A stretch of 64,000 nt of DNA. Origin: Paralithodes platypus (lineage: Eukaryota > Arthropoda > Malacostraca > Decapoda > Lithodidae). The notes under the pieces were generated by a model. That model was given only the letters and a program-made list of their open reading frames with translations. It did not search any database and had not been told where the DNA came from. Shown here one piece after another: positions 22,059-33,847 of the stretch. Every line of letters begins with the position of its first letter. Position 1 is the first letter of the stretch. The stretch spans positions 9,631,338 to 9,695,337 of the forward strand of contig CM064552.1 of the NCBI GenBank assembly GCA_032716605.1, given 5' to 3'. Position numbers and translations under genes: made by a program.

Positions 22059-22439
22059 GTAATAGAAACTGGATGTATCGAAGTCACAACAACAAGTAGC
22101 TAGACTCCATGTTTTTATGAGGTGTTGTCCAGTTTTTGCGAGATGTTTTCCGTTGTTGATTGATTTTGTATTGATTTTGGATATTTCCAAAGATTTATAT
22201 AATCATCTCATTTTTGCCAGAAAGATTACGCCATCGTAAAGAATAACAATGGGCCTAAAAATCGTATGCTGGAAATCCCGGACCTGATAATTACTATATT
22301 TGTTACTAGTTATCCAGCAAAGGGTGTTCCCAGATTTCTATGAGATATTAAAAACTGGCATAGATTACTATACATAATTCGATAACTTCAAATTCATCAC
22401 ATTAATACCCACCTGATGAGGCCATAACACACCTTTCTT
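22059..22439. other. No gene seen
   Basis: AT-rich spacer. Phrases near 22205-22235 (AATCATCTCATTTTTGCCAG) weakly resemble family P. Confidence 0.45.
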
Positions 22440-23160
22440 CTAATCAATCAACTATTTCCAACTGGGGCAGAGATATGCTTGTTCCTTAAAATGCATTCAG
22501 AAACTCAACTTCTCCTTATAATTAAACCGTCACAATCTTCCACACCGCTATCCCTTACTCTTCAACAACACGCAAATAAACCATTCGTCCTCTCTCAATA
22601 TTCTTGGTGTCTCTTTTTCCCCTGAACTTTCTTGGGAGACCATATTACCACTCTTCTTAAAACAGCTTCCCAGAAGTTATGTGTGCTCAACCATCTCCGT
22701 GGGTGCCCTACCCCGTACAGGATCTTGCTCTGTACTGGGGTACTGTGCGTCCATGTATCGAGTACTGTTTGCATGTTTGGGGAGGTAGTGCGTCCATGTA
22801 TCGAGTACTGTTTGCATGTTTGGGGAGGTTCTACCTATAATACACTTCTCGACAGGGTAGGTCATAAACATTACGAGTCATCAACTCACCTCCTCTTCTT
22901 AATTCTATACACTCTCTCTCTACACGCCCCAATGTTACCTCTCACTCACTCACTCACTCACTCACTCACTCACTCACTCACTCTCTCTCTAGTTTGTAAG
23001 GCCGGACTGCCTAGTAGGGACCTCTGGGTCTGTTTGGTCTGTGTAGGCATTTATATGCAACTCTATGTAACTGTCTCTCTCTCTCTATATATATATACCG
23101 GTATATATATACTGTATATATACATATATATATATATAATATATATATCTATATAATATA

Positions 23161-23234
<74 letters not shown>

Positions 23235-23540
23235 CAATAGTAAGTCTTCTTCAGAACTTTCTCAGTGTATATTTACTCCTTTATGTAGAGTAAGTGTCAC
23301 CCGCCTTTCAACACCTTCCCACCCATTTTCTACCACTCAACAAGTAACTCCGAAACTCTCTCAATCCATCTTTCCCTCATCCCACTCTCTTGAACTGCTT
23401 CAAGCTCCGTATGTCCAGACATTTTTACTCTAACCTACCTCGAATTTGGCTCTCGATCACGCTTTCAATTTGGGGAGGGAGGGGCGGAGACTCGTTACAG
23501 GTAGCTTTGCCTTTGTCTCTTTCTTACATATACAACAGAA
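22440..23540 (+). pseudogene. LINE family 1 RT fragment split by microsatellites
   Basis: Coding pieces in order: SNWGRDMLVP (22458-22487), NILGVS-like text near 22597, DHITTLLKTASQKL (22635-22676), RPCIEYCLHVWGGST and LLDRVGHK (22789-22870), and after the repeats SVTRLST (from about 23286) and NCFKLRMSRHF (23393-23425). These are the late RT segments of a Jockey-like LINE. The last about 90 bp (to 23540) are the 3' tail also seen at 30597, 61335, 62585 and 4805. A 30-bp phrase containing GCGTCCATGTATCGAGTACT is duplicated at 22745 and 22789. Confidence 0.8.
22936..23232. repeat. Microsatellites inside the LINE: (CTCA)n, (CT)n, (AT)n
   Basis: Three tracts separated by unique sequence, including GGACTGCCTAGTAGGGACC (23003-23022), which resembles the 3' end of LINE family 2. 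The AT part contains TACCGGTA at 23096-23103. They interrupt what was one reading region. Confidence 0.9.
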
Positions 23541-23738
23541 TTCCAAGTGTATTCAGTGCACTCTGTTTATGCTATTCTGGCTATCGCTAAGCAAGTTTCA
23601 TCAGTTCAAGTGGTAGTCTTGTAGTGATCAAGCGGGTAGTACGGTAATCATTGGAATAATCATCCCTCCCATCAAAATATACGGTCTCGGAGAAAGCTGA
23701 CGTATTAGGTTACTTATGAGGCAGCTTGAGCCCTCTTA

Positions 23739-24121
23739 TTAAGGGAGCCCACCTCGCATGTTTTCTCTTTCTCTCCCTCTCTCTTTGCCTTGTATCCATT
23801 CGGCCCCATTCAGCCCCATTCAGCCTACTGTTTTAAGACGTTTACCCCATCCAAGTGTCAATATTTTCCTGGCGAGCTGTAGCGAGCCAGCATATATATA
23901 TTTTAGTTTTGACAGCAAGCTAAATTTGTAATTTTTCGATAGAAAAATGTCTCTGGCGAAGCCGAATTTCTCCATACAATGCTGACTCGCTATCGCTCGC
24001 CAGAAAGAAATCGACATCTGGATGGGGATAAACGTCTTAAAACAGTTGGCTGAATGGGGCCGAATGGATACAAGCCAGAGAAAAGGAGAGAAAGATAAAA
24101 AGAAGCCGGTGACCCCCTTAA
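23739..24121 (-). mobile_element. Family B MITE, full copy
   Basis: 383 bp, TTAA both ends. The stem of the GC hairpin is damaged (CTGGCGAAGCCGA). Confidence 0.9.
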
Positions 24122-24186
24122 CCAGTCTATGCCAGAGGGGTGAGAGGGTAGCACACTGCAGGGGGGTATCACACTAATACGGGTAT

Positions 24187-24424
24187 CCAATTTACCACTT
24201 GCGAGTTTTAAGCTATAAGGAAGTTGGAGCCGTGAACATCGATGTTAAACAGAAATGCAATAATAATGTATGTTTCTGATGGGAAAATGATAAGCTGAAT
24301 TGGGTTTTCTGTACCGGTTATTTATAAATGTACTACGACTATATATTAGCTGTAAATTATGTTAAATATCGTTGTCTACGGCTCCAACTTCCTTATAGAC
24401 CAAAACTCGCAAGTGGTCAATTGG
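24187..24424. mobile_element. TIR MITE (GCTATAAGGAAG family), copy 2
   Basis: CCAATTTACCACTTGCGAG at the left, complement of CCAATTGACCACTTGCGAG at the right; inner GCTATAAGGAAGTTGGAGCC / GGCTCCAACTTCCTTATAG. It is embedded at the edge of the 38-bp array: a decayed array-like phrase precedes it (24149-24186) and the array follows. Confidence 0.8.
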
Positions 24425-24452
24425 AAGGTTATACTGAAGTATGTTTGTATAC

Positions 24453-25655
24453 TACTAGGGTTATCGAATTAAGCCTGGGGGTTATCACACTACTAGGGTT
24501 ATCGAATTAAGCCTGGGGGTTATCACACTACTAGGGTTATCGAATTAAGCCTGGGGGTTATCACACTACTAGGGTTATCGAATTAAGCCTGGGGGTTATC
24601 ACACTACTAGGGTTATCGAATTAAGCCTGGGGGTTATCACACTACTAGGGTTATCGAATTAAGCCTGGGGGTTATCACACTACTAGGGTTATCGAATTAA
24701 GCCTGGGGGTTATCACACTACTAGGGTTATCGAATTAAGCCTGGGGGTTATCACACTACTAGGGTTATCGAATTAAGCCTGGGGGTTATCACACTACTAG
24801 GGTTATCGAATTAAGCCTGGGGGTTATCACACACTACTAGGTTATCGAATTAAGCCTGGGGGTTATCACACTACTAGGGGTTATCGAATTAAGCCTGGGG
24901 GTTATCAACACTACTAGGGTTATCGAATTAAGCCTGGGGGGTTATCACACTACTAGGGTTATCGAATTAAGCCTGGGGGTTATCACACTACTAGGGTTAT
25001 CGAATTAAGCCTGGGGGTTATCACACTACTAGGGTTATCGAATTAAGCCTGGGGGTTATCACACTACTAGGGTTATCGAATTAAGCCTGGGGGTTATCAC
25101 ACTACTAGGGTTATCGAATTAAGCCTGGGGGTTATCACACTACTAGGGTTATCGAATTAAGCCTGGGGGTTATCACACTACTAGGGTTATCGAATTAAGC
25201 CTGGGGGTTATCACACTACTAGGGTTATCGAATTAAGCCTGGGGGTTATCACACTACTAGGGTTATCGAATTAAGCCTGGGGGTTATCACACTACTAGGG
25301 TTATCGAATTAAGCCTGGGGGTTATCACACTACTAGGGTTATCGAATTAAGCCTGGGGGTTATCACACTACTAGGGTTATCGAATTAAGCCTGGGGGTTA
25401 TCACACTACTAGGGTTATCGAATTAAGCCTGGAGGTTATCACACTACTAGGGTTATCGAATTAAGCCTGGGGGTTATCACACTACTAGGGTTATCGAATT
25501 AAGCCTGGGGGTTATCACACTACTATGGTTATCGAATTAAGCCTGGGGGTTATCACACTACTATGGTTATCGAATTAAGCCTGGGGGTTATCACACTACT
25601 AGGGTTATCGAATTAAGCCTGGGGGTTATCACACTACTAGGGTTATCGAATTAAG
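24453..25655. repeat. 38-bp minisatellite, about 31 copies
   Basis: Unit TACTAGGGTTATCGAATTAA followed by GCCTGGGGGTTATCACAC. Most copies are identical; a cluster of single-base indels lies at 24828-24945. Decayed units continue to about 25760 and reappear at 26150-26235 beyond a family A insertion. Confidence 0.98.
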
Positions 25656-25770
25656 GGATTTTATACGACTAGGTGTCTCGAATTAAAGGGTTATACGACT
25701 GGGGGTTTCGAATTAGGTAGGTTATTAAACTACTAAGGGTTTAAAAGAAGGATATTGCACTAGCGAGGGG

Positions 25771-26149
25771 TTAAGGGGAGATGGGTGTATTTATTTGTTC
25801 ATTTATGTACCGGTATCTGTTCATTATTTTGATACTTGCCTCCCTAGACCTCCATCAAGCTAACCCCCCCCCCCCCCCCCCAAGACCCTCCTTCAAGATA
25901 ATTTTGTACATATTTCGATAGACAAATGTCACGGACGGAGGCCGGTTCCTCTTAAAATATAGGTTCTCTATCGCTCGCCAGGAAAAATTGACACCTAAAT
26001 GACACGAAAAGTCTTAATATTGACAAAGAAATGGGGCAAAAGGTCTTAAAATCGACAAACTAATGAGCCGAACGTCTTTAAATCTGAAAACTAATGGGGC
26101 TAAGCATGAGGAAGAAGGGGGACCATAACAACGACCCATCTGCCCTTAA
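25771..26149 (-). mobile_element. Family A MITE inserted in minisatellite edge
   Basis: TTAA both ends, 379 bp, with a C run (25864-25881). Decayed units of the 38-bp array lie on both sides (25656-25770 and 26150-26235). Confidence 0.88.
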
Positions 26150-26239
26150 AATGATACTGAAGAGGTTGTCATACTGGGTATCAAACTAAGGGTATTATGA
26201 AGAGATACACTAGGGGTATCGAATTGGAGCTAAGGCTGT

Positions 26240-26345
26240 AGTTTATGAGGAACCGGCATTTTTGTTCTGAAAAATGTACATATATATCTCGAAGGAGGGT
26301 ATTGGGGATGTTGTTGTCAGCTTGGTATAGGGATCAAACTTAAAA
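26240..26345 (+). mobile_element. Family A fragment, hairpins onward
   Basis: AGGAACCGGCATTTTTGTTC, GAAAAATGTACA and the right arm up to ATCAAACTTAA. The left half is missing. Confidence 0.6.
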
Positions 26346-26379
26346 GAAAAAACAAAACATAAAAACATCAAACACCATC

Positions 26380-26552
26380 TTAAGGGGCAGGTACCGGTAG
26401 TTTTTTTTTTTTTTTTTTTGTTACCCCCTTCTTCTTCATGTTTAGCCCCACTAGTTTCATATGTTAAGACGTTCGTACCCAAAAATGTACACATTTATTT
26501 TGAACGGGGAGTGTAGGGGTGTTTTTGTTTGATGGAGGTCTAGCGCGGTTAC
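26380..26552 (+). mobile_element. Family A MITE with large internal deletion
   Basis: TTAA at the left, first box, then GTTCGTACCCAAAAATGTAC joins the first boxes to the right half. Core and GC hairpin are gone. Confidence 0.65.
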
Positions 26553-27400
<848 letters not shown>

Positions 27401-27634
27401 AACACATTTTACTGTCTGAGAAGCTGTATTGTATTGTATCTAATTTAACTTGAGTATCGTATTTAGAATAAGTTATATAGTAGTAATCTTCCAATTGACT
27501 GTTTCCCCTTGTAATCTAGAGGAGGATGACCAAATTTATTACATGTGGTTTTGTATTAATGGTAAGAATAAAGACAAATATGTAACTATATTTATTTTGT
27601 GCCAAATTTCTAAAACAAATATTTGTTAGTTGCC

Positions 27635-28020
27635 TTAAAAAGGGGGGGGGGGAGGGGGTCACCTGCTTGTTTTTATCTTTCTCTCCTTTTCTGGCTTTTA
27701 TCCATTCAGCCCCATTCAGCCAACGGTTTTAAGGCGTTTATCCCCATCCAAGTGTCGATTTCTTCCTGGCGAGCGAAAGCGAGCCAGCATTTTATGGAGA
27801 AATCCGGCTTCGCTGGAGACATTTTTCTATCAAAAAATATACAGATTTATCTTGATGTGAAAACAAAATATATATGCTGGCTCGCTACCGCTCACCAGGA
27901 AATATTGACACCTGAATGGGGGTAAACGTCTTAAAACAGTAGGCTGAATGGGGCCGAATGGATACAAGCCAAAGAGAGAGGGAGAGAGAGAGAAAAAAAA
28001 AGCGAGGTGGGCCCCCTTAA
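27635..28020 (+). mobile_element. Family B MITE, full copy
   Basis: TTAA both ends and a long G run inside the left end. Hairpin CCGGCTTCGCTGG keeps pairing through a G-T. The AT hairpin has one change. Confidence 0.88.
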
Positions 28021-28035
28021 CTTTCACAAAACACG

Positions 28036-28170
28036 TTAACCCCTTCAGTAGGATGACGCCTTCTTACCTTTGTTTCTGGCTAAAATTACAAGATTTCATG
28101 CAGTTTCAGAGGGACCTATGTGATTTAGAGGGTTTATTGAGATTGCACTTACCTCTTTCCGTCTTATAAG
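28036..28170. mobile_element. Family P MITE, left half
   Basis: TTAACCCCTTCAGTAGGATG and GGCTAAAATTACAAGATTTC match the P left end. The right half is not evident. It starts 15 bp after the end of a family B copy. Confidence 0.6.
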
Positions 28171-28246
28171 TAGAGCACAAGCTAAAGAAAATCATGTCAT
28201 GGTAACTAGAATGATATATATAGAATACGTGATCATGCGGTAGGAG

Positions 28247-28584
28247 TTAAGGGGAGATTTCCACCTGGATGATTTTTTTTCTGAACCTCTTTCTCCCTCA
28301 TGTTTAGCCCCATTGCTTGTGAGATTTAAAGACGCTTGCCCCATTAGTTTGGCGATTTTAAGAACCCTCGCCCCATTTCTGTCAATTTTAAGACCATTCG
28401 TGCCATTTAGGTGTCGAATTTTTTCCTGGCGAGCGATAGCGATCCTGTAATTTAAGGGGAACCGGCCTTTGGCCGGGAAATTTTTCTACCGAAAAATGTA
28501 CACATTTATCTTGAAAGGGGGTCAAGGGGGAGTAATTTTAAGCTTGATGGAAGTCTAGGGAATCAACTAAAAACCTCCCCTTAA
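28247..28584 (+). mobile_element. Family A MITE, full copy
   Basis: TTAA both ends. Hairpin CCGGCCTTTGGCCGG: the stem is conserved and only the loop changes (TTC to TTT). Confidence 0.92.
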
Positions 28585-28867
28585 TGTGGTGAACTGCTGT
28601 GGGTGGTGGGGGCGAGGTGGGACATGACTGCTTGTGGCTGCATCCGAACACTATCTCAGGAGAACCCCGGGAAACCCTCTGGCTCAAGCAAAGACTAGGG
28701 ATGGCTATCCTCCGGGGCAATGCCACCAGCGTCATGAGCTCAGTTCGACAGGACTGGGTCATGCCACTGTGTGAGGCCCGGGCAGGAGTGGTGTATCCGT
28801 AGTCTTTCCACAGTAGGGTAAAACAAAACATAAACTTAATTTGTATTTAACATGTGTGATGCACATA
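28585..28867. other. Unassigned GC-richer segment
   Basis: More GC-rich than its surroundings with short open frames on both strands. I recognise no domain and cannot call a gene. Confidence 0.4.
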
Positions 28868-29068
28868 AATAAAAGGGGATGTGTCGGATGGTTGAAAGCC
28901 ACAGTTGCTCGCGCGTTTGGGGCTAGCAACACGTATTATGAAAAACATGTATCCTCCTTCATTCACTGTCCCCCCCTTCACTCACTCAACCCCACAATTT
29001 GCCGGAGGATAACAGGTTTTTCACAATACGTAGACGGCAGTCTTTAAAAAAAAAAAAAAAAAAAAAAA
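28868..29068 (+). repeat. Dispersed repeat, single-unit form
   Basis: Contains CCACAGTTGCTCGCGCGTTT, CTAGCAACACG, AAAACATGTAT and TTTTTCACAATACGTAGACG, and ends in poly-A. The same framework occurs at 32225-33162, where the inner unit is amplified about 18 times. Confidence 0.75.
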
Positions 29069-29139
29069 AATCTGAGGGTTGTTATGATATTTGGTTTGAT
29101 TTTTATTGAAGATTTGGCTTGCTCCTGCCTTTTCGAGCA

Positions 29140-29450
29140 ATATATTTCAGTTTGTCCCCTAGGCTAATTGAAATGCCTTCCCATATTTCCTTCGAACTAA
29201 AAAGGGTCCACCATGACCCCCTTCAAGCTAAATTTGTACATATTTCGATAGAAAGAGAATGCTCGGCCGCAAGCCGATTTCTTCTAAGTTACAGATTCGA
29301 TATCGCTCGCCCAGATTAAAAATCGACAGCCGTAGGGGTAAAGCGTCGTATTATCACCAAACTACTATAATGAAACTTCTTAAAATATCCAAACTAATGG
29401 AACGAAACAAGGGAAGCCCAAAAAGACCCCCCTTGGGCCAAAATAATATA
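29140..29450 (-). mobile_element. Old, diverged family A copy
   Basis: Recognisable from TTTGTACATATTTCGATAGA, TCGGCCGCAAGCCGA, ATATCGCTCGCC and AATCGACAGCC. Ends and 31-bp boxes are strongly eroded. Confidence 0.65.
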
Positions 29451-29559
29451 AATCTCGGGTTGAATTATATAGACAAAACGTATCCATATTACTAATTAAT
29501 ATTAGCCTCTTGGTCGCATAAAAGCTTAACATCCATAACATTTACAAATGATCTCAAGG

Positions 29560-29881
29560 TTAAGGGGTGATTTTCACTTGAGAGGGTTATTTTCTGGATC
29601 CCCTTCTCCCTCGTGTTTAACCCCATTAGTTTGGTATTATAAGACGTTTGCCCCATTAGTTTGCCGATTTTGAGACCATACGCCCGATTTCAGTAAATTT
29701 TAAAACCTTTCGTGCCATTTAGGTGTCGATTTTTTCCTGGCGAGCGGTAGCGAGCCTGTAATTTAAGGGGAACCGGCCTTCAGCCGGGACATTTTTCTAT
29801 CGAAAAATGTACAAATTTATCTTGAAAGGAGGTCTTGGTCTTGATGGAAGTCTAGGGAGCAAACTAAATGCCTCCCCTTAA
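29560..29881 (+). mobile_element. Family A MITE, GTGATTTTCAC subfamily, copy 1
   Basis: TTAA both ends. Left end TTAAGGGGTGATTTTCACTT is shared only with the next copy (30256). Hairpin CCGGCCTTCAGCCGG has an unpaired C-A next to the loop. Confidence 0.92.
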
Positions 29882-30255
29882 AGTACATACCAAACTTCCT
29901 GATGTAATAATTATGGTACGAAATGTATACAAACATCAAACTTATTTCCGTCAAGTTTCCGGAAGTGAGAGTGCGCGAATCTTGTGAACTGACTTGGCTG
30001 GTAACCAAATAATTAGCATATTAGCACGTTCAACACTTAGCTATATCTTGCTTCACTATTTAGATTAACTAAATGTGTCCCTATGTGTGCATTGAATTAA
30101 CTTTCCTTTAGTATGGACACTAGGCCTAATGGTTAAGAACCGTATTCTAATTTATTATGGCCTCGGATATTTAGGTTTGCAATTTTCAACAAAGAAAAAC
30201 AATAGTAAAATGTGAATAAGGCTTCAGTCTCTTATTCCCAGCATTGTGAATGTCA

Positions 30256-30579
30256 TTAAGGGGTGATTTTCACTTGAGAGGGTTATTTTCTGGATCCCCT
30301 TCTCCCTCGTGTTTAACCCCATTAGTTTGGTATTATAAGACGTTTGCCGATTTTAAGACCATACGCCCTATTTCAGTCAATTTTAAAACCTTTCGTGCCA
30401 TTTAGGTGTCGATTGTTTCCTGGCGAGCGGTAGCGAGCCTGTAATTTAGGGGGAACCGGCCTTCAGCCGGGACATTTTTCTATCGAAAAATGTACAAATT
30501 TATCTTGAAAGGAGGTCTTGGGGGTATTTTTGTAAACTTGATGGAAGTCTAGGGAGAAAAACTAAATACCTCCCCTTAA
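30256..30579 (+). mobile_element. Family A MITE, GTGATTTTCAC subfamily, copy 2
   Basis: Nearly identical to the 29560 copy, including the diagnostic left end and the C-A hairpin mismatch, so the two share a recent parent. Confidence 0.92.
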
Positions 30580-30596
30580 TATGATACTTTTATTAC

Positions 30597-30714
30597 ATTT
30601 TGACTCTAACGTACCTTGAATTTGAGTGTCACTCTTTCAACTCTGTGGGAGGCACTTGTTTTAGGCAGTTGTACCTTTGGTCTGCTTCTTACACAGAAGA
30701 AAAAAAAACTATAG
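30597..30714 (+). mobile_element. LINE family 1 3' tail
   Basis: TTTTGACTCTAACGTACCTT, CACTCTTTCAACTCTG, GGCACTTGTTTTAGGCAG and TTACACAGAAG(A)n. Matches 61335-61445 closely. Confidence 0.7.
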
Positions 30715-30835
30715 CCTTTGTTTTCCAGCTGACAGTAAATATCATCCCTTATCAGCTGATATATACAAATATTGAACAAGTATGGTTCTACTATGTCTCT
30801 CCATCATATCAATGCCAAATGTTCATAATTATCAA
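30715..30835 (+). mobile_element. Family F MITE, partial
   Basis: TTTTCCAGCTGACAGTAAAT, ATCCCTTATCAGCTGAT and TCTCTCCATCATATCA in the family F order. Confidence 0.5.
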
Positions 30836-31269
30836 TATACATTTATACACATTAATATACATTAGCCGAGTAATCAAGATGGGAGCGTGTCGATTTACTG
30901 CCACTTGATGACAATAAACTAGCTTCCATGGATACAAATATGAAGATAATAACTTCGATCCTTCACCCGTAATTCCCGTTGCCCTCAGTATGTGTGGGGT
31001 CAACACTTACGGCAACAAATCAGTTATAAGAAGAGGTCCTGCGCAGAGAACGGTCCGCCGACACGCGCACTAAAGCCTATACCGCATTAACCGCAGCCCC
31101 CAAAGCGGTGGTGGAGTAAATTAGAGCCTCAACAAATCTCCGAAATGACGGTAATTGAGGAAAACAATAACCGTACCGCAAGGCCCGCCCCCTCCTCGAC
31201 CGTAACTGTTCCCTGCGGCGACTGAGGCGGTGGTAGGGGTCTTGTGAGGCGGAAGAATCTATAGGAAAA
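30836..31269. other. No gene seen
   Basis: AT-rich to 31020, then balanced sequence to 31269. Nothing recognised. Confidence 0.5.
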
Positions 31270-32150
31270 GGGAACTGGTGGAGGGGAACGGAGGGGTGGA
31301 GGGTAGGGGAGGGTGTCTGTAGGAGGTGGTAGCTGGTGGAAAGGGGGGGGGGAGGATGTGGAAGGGTATGGTGTGTGTAGTAGGTGGTAGGTGGTGGAGG
31401 GGGAGGATGTGGAATGGTAGTGTGTGTATAGAAGGAAGTGGTAGCTGGTGGAAGGGGGAGGGTGGGATGTGGAAGGGTAGTGTGTGTGTAGTAGTTGGTA
31501 GGTTGTGGAGGGGGAAGGATGTGGAATGGTAGTGTGTGTATAGAAGGAAGGGGGAGGGTGGGATGTGGAAGGGTAAGGGTATGTGTATAGAAGGAAGTGG
31601 TAGCTGGTGGAAGGGGGAGGGTGGGATGTGGAAGGGTAGTGTGTGTGTAGTAGTTGGTAGGTGGTGGAGGGGGAGGATGTGTAATGGTAGTGTGTGTAGT
31701 AGGTAGGGGGAGGGTGGGATGTGGATGTGGAAAGGGTATGTGTGTATAGAAGGAAGTGGTAGCTGGTGGAAGGGGGAGGGTGGGATGTGGAAGGGTAGTG
31801 TGTGTGTAGTAGTTGGTAGGTTGTGGAGGGGGGAGGATGTGGAATGGTAGTGTGTGTATAGAAGGAAGGGGGAGGGTGGGATGTGGAAGGGTAAGGGTAT
31901 GTGTATAGAAGGAAGTGGTAGCTGGTGGAAGGGGGAGGGTGGGATGTGGAAGGGTATGGTGTGTGTAGTAGTTGGTAGGTGGTGGAGGGGGGAGGATGTG
32001 GAATGGTAGTGTGTGTATAGAAGGAAGGGGAGGGTGGGATGTGGAAGGGTAAGGGTATGTGTATAGAAGGAAGTGGTAGCTGGTGGAAGGGGGAGGGTGG
32101 GATGTGGAAGGGTAAGGGTATGTGTAGTAGGAGGTGATGGGCTGGATATG
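31270..32150. repeat. G-rich higher-order minisatellite
   Basis: Alternating sub-units built on GTGGTAGCTGGTGGAAGG, GGGAGGGTGGGATGTGG, AAGGGTAGTGTGTGTG and AGTAGTTGGTAGGTGG. The plus strand is almost free of C. The long Pro/His/Tyr/Ser frame on the other strand follows from the repeat and lacks any domain. Confidence 0.92.
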
Positions 32151-32224
32151 AGGGTTTTAGGATGTAGTTTTTATATTTTGTTCTTTGTATTCTACTTGTT
32201 GTTTGATGTACCGGTACATAAATA

Positions 32225-33162
32225 AAAGGAGATGTGTCCAATGGTTGAACACCACAGTTGCTCGCGCCTATGGGTAGCAACACACTATATGAACACCACA
32301 GTTGCTCGCGCCTATGGTAGCAACACACAATGAACACCACAGTTGCTCGCGCCTATGGGTAGCAACACACTATATGAACACCACAGTTGCTCGCGCCTAT
32401 GGGTAGCAACACACAATATGAACACCACAGTTGCTCGCGCCTATGGGTAGCAACACACTATATGAACACCACAGTTGCTCGCGCCTATGGGTAGCAACAC
32501 ACAATATGAACACCACAGTTGCTCGCGCCTATGGGTAGCAACACACATATGAACACCACAGTTGCTCGCGCCTATGGGTAGCAACACACTATATGACACC
32601 ACAGTTGCTCGCGCCTATGGGTAGCAACACACTATATGAACACCACAGTTGCTCGCGCCTATGGGTAGCAACACACAATATGAACACCACAGTTGCTCGC
32701 GCCTATGGGTAGCAACACACAATATGAACACCACAGTTGCTCGCGCCTATGGGTAGCAACACACAATATGAACACCACAGTTGCTCGCGCCTATGGGTAG
32801 CAACACACTATATGAACACCACAGTTGCTCGCGCCTATGGGTAGCAACACACTATATGAACACCACAGTTGCTCGCGCCTATGGGTAGCAACACACCATA
32901 TGACACCACAGTTGCTCGCGCCTATGGTAGCAACACACAATATGAACACCACAGTTGCTCGCGCCTATGGGTAGCAACACACTATATGAACACCACAGTT
33001 GCTCGCGCCTATGGGTAGCAACACACTATATGAAAAAAACATGTACTGGTATCCAACCTTCTTCCTTACTTTTTCTCACTTTACTAACCCCCGCACCCCC
33101 CACCCCCCACCCCCAATTTACCGATGGCTAACAGGTTCTTCACAATACGTAGACAGAGGTCT
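32225..33162 (+). repeat. Dispersed repeat with internal 44-bp minisatellite, 18 copies
   Basis: Outer framework as at 28868-29068. Inside, the unit GAACACCACAGTTGCTCGCG / CCTATGGGTAGCAACACACT / ATAT is repeated 18 times (32245-33034) with small indels. Each unit contains the inverted pair GTTGCT...AGCAAC. Confidence 0.92.
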
Positions 33163-33377
33163 TTAACCCCTTCTATACCGACGACGTATATTTAATTTGA
33201 TTTCAGCTACATTTAGACAATTTTATTCAGCTTAGGTAGGACGTCTACCAAATCAAAGGCTAGAAACTATCTCAATTAATTCTTTTAGCTACCACATATC
33301 CTTCCTAAGCTTCATCAAGGTGCCTAAATGTAGCTGAAATCAAATACAAAATACGTCTCCGGTACAGAAGGGGTTAA
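33163..33377. mobile_element. Family P MITE, reference full copy
   Basis: TTAACCCCTTCTATACCGAC at the left and GTACAGAAGGGGTTAA at the right, with TTAA at both edges. Inner TTTGATTTCAGCTACATTTA and TAAATGTAGCTGAAATCAAA are perfectly inverted. TTAA plus CCC...GGG termini is the piggyBac pattern. About 215 bp, no transposase. Consensus inner text in other copies is GGCTAnnATTAGACGATTTT. Confidence 0.85.
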
Positions 33378-33847
33378 GAAAACAAAAGCAGTAGGGCGAT
33401 TTAACAAGGACTTAGAAGTGTGGGGACGTGTAAGGGATGTGGTTCCGGGTAAGTGGAGTTGTTGTAAAGAAGATATAGCTTGGTGAATGCTGGAGATGGG
33501 AGGATAAATTGTGTTCGGGTAATTGCTAGGCTGTCTTGTGAGGCGGAAATTTCTATAGGAGGGAGGGAGCAGCTAGGGGATGGGGAAGAAGGATGGGGAA
33601 GGGGGATTAGATGTGTTGGGTAGGTGCAAGGGAGATGATACGACGCTGGGATTAGGGGAGTTTGGAATGGAAATAGAAGGGGGTGGTAGGTAGTGGGCTG
33701 GGTGTAAGGATGTGGTAGGGGGATTAGAGGGAAGTTTCAGTATGGGTAGGCTTGGGTAGGTGTAAGATATATGATTTGACGCTAGATGTAGGGGTGCTGG
33801 TAAGGGGAATATTAGAATCTATAGGAGTGGGGAGGGGGGATTAGAAG

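Noticed and set aside
24453..25655. CRISPR-like regular repeats
   Set aside because: A 38-bp unit repeated without spacers is a minisatellite.
28599..28831. Possible exon on either strand in the GC-richer block
   Set aside because: No consistent splice sites and no recognised domain; frames on both strands are equally open.
31129..32340. 403-codon Pro/His/Ser/Tyr-rich frame on the minus strand
   Set aside because: Encoded by a G-rich minisatellite and ending in unrelated sequence; low complexity only.
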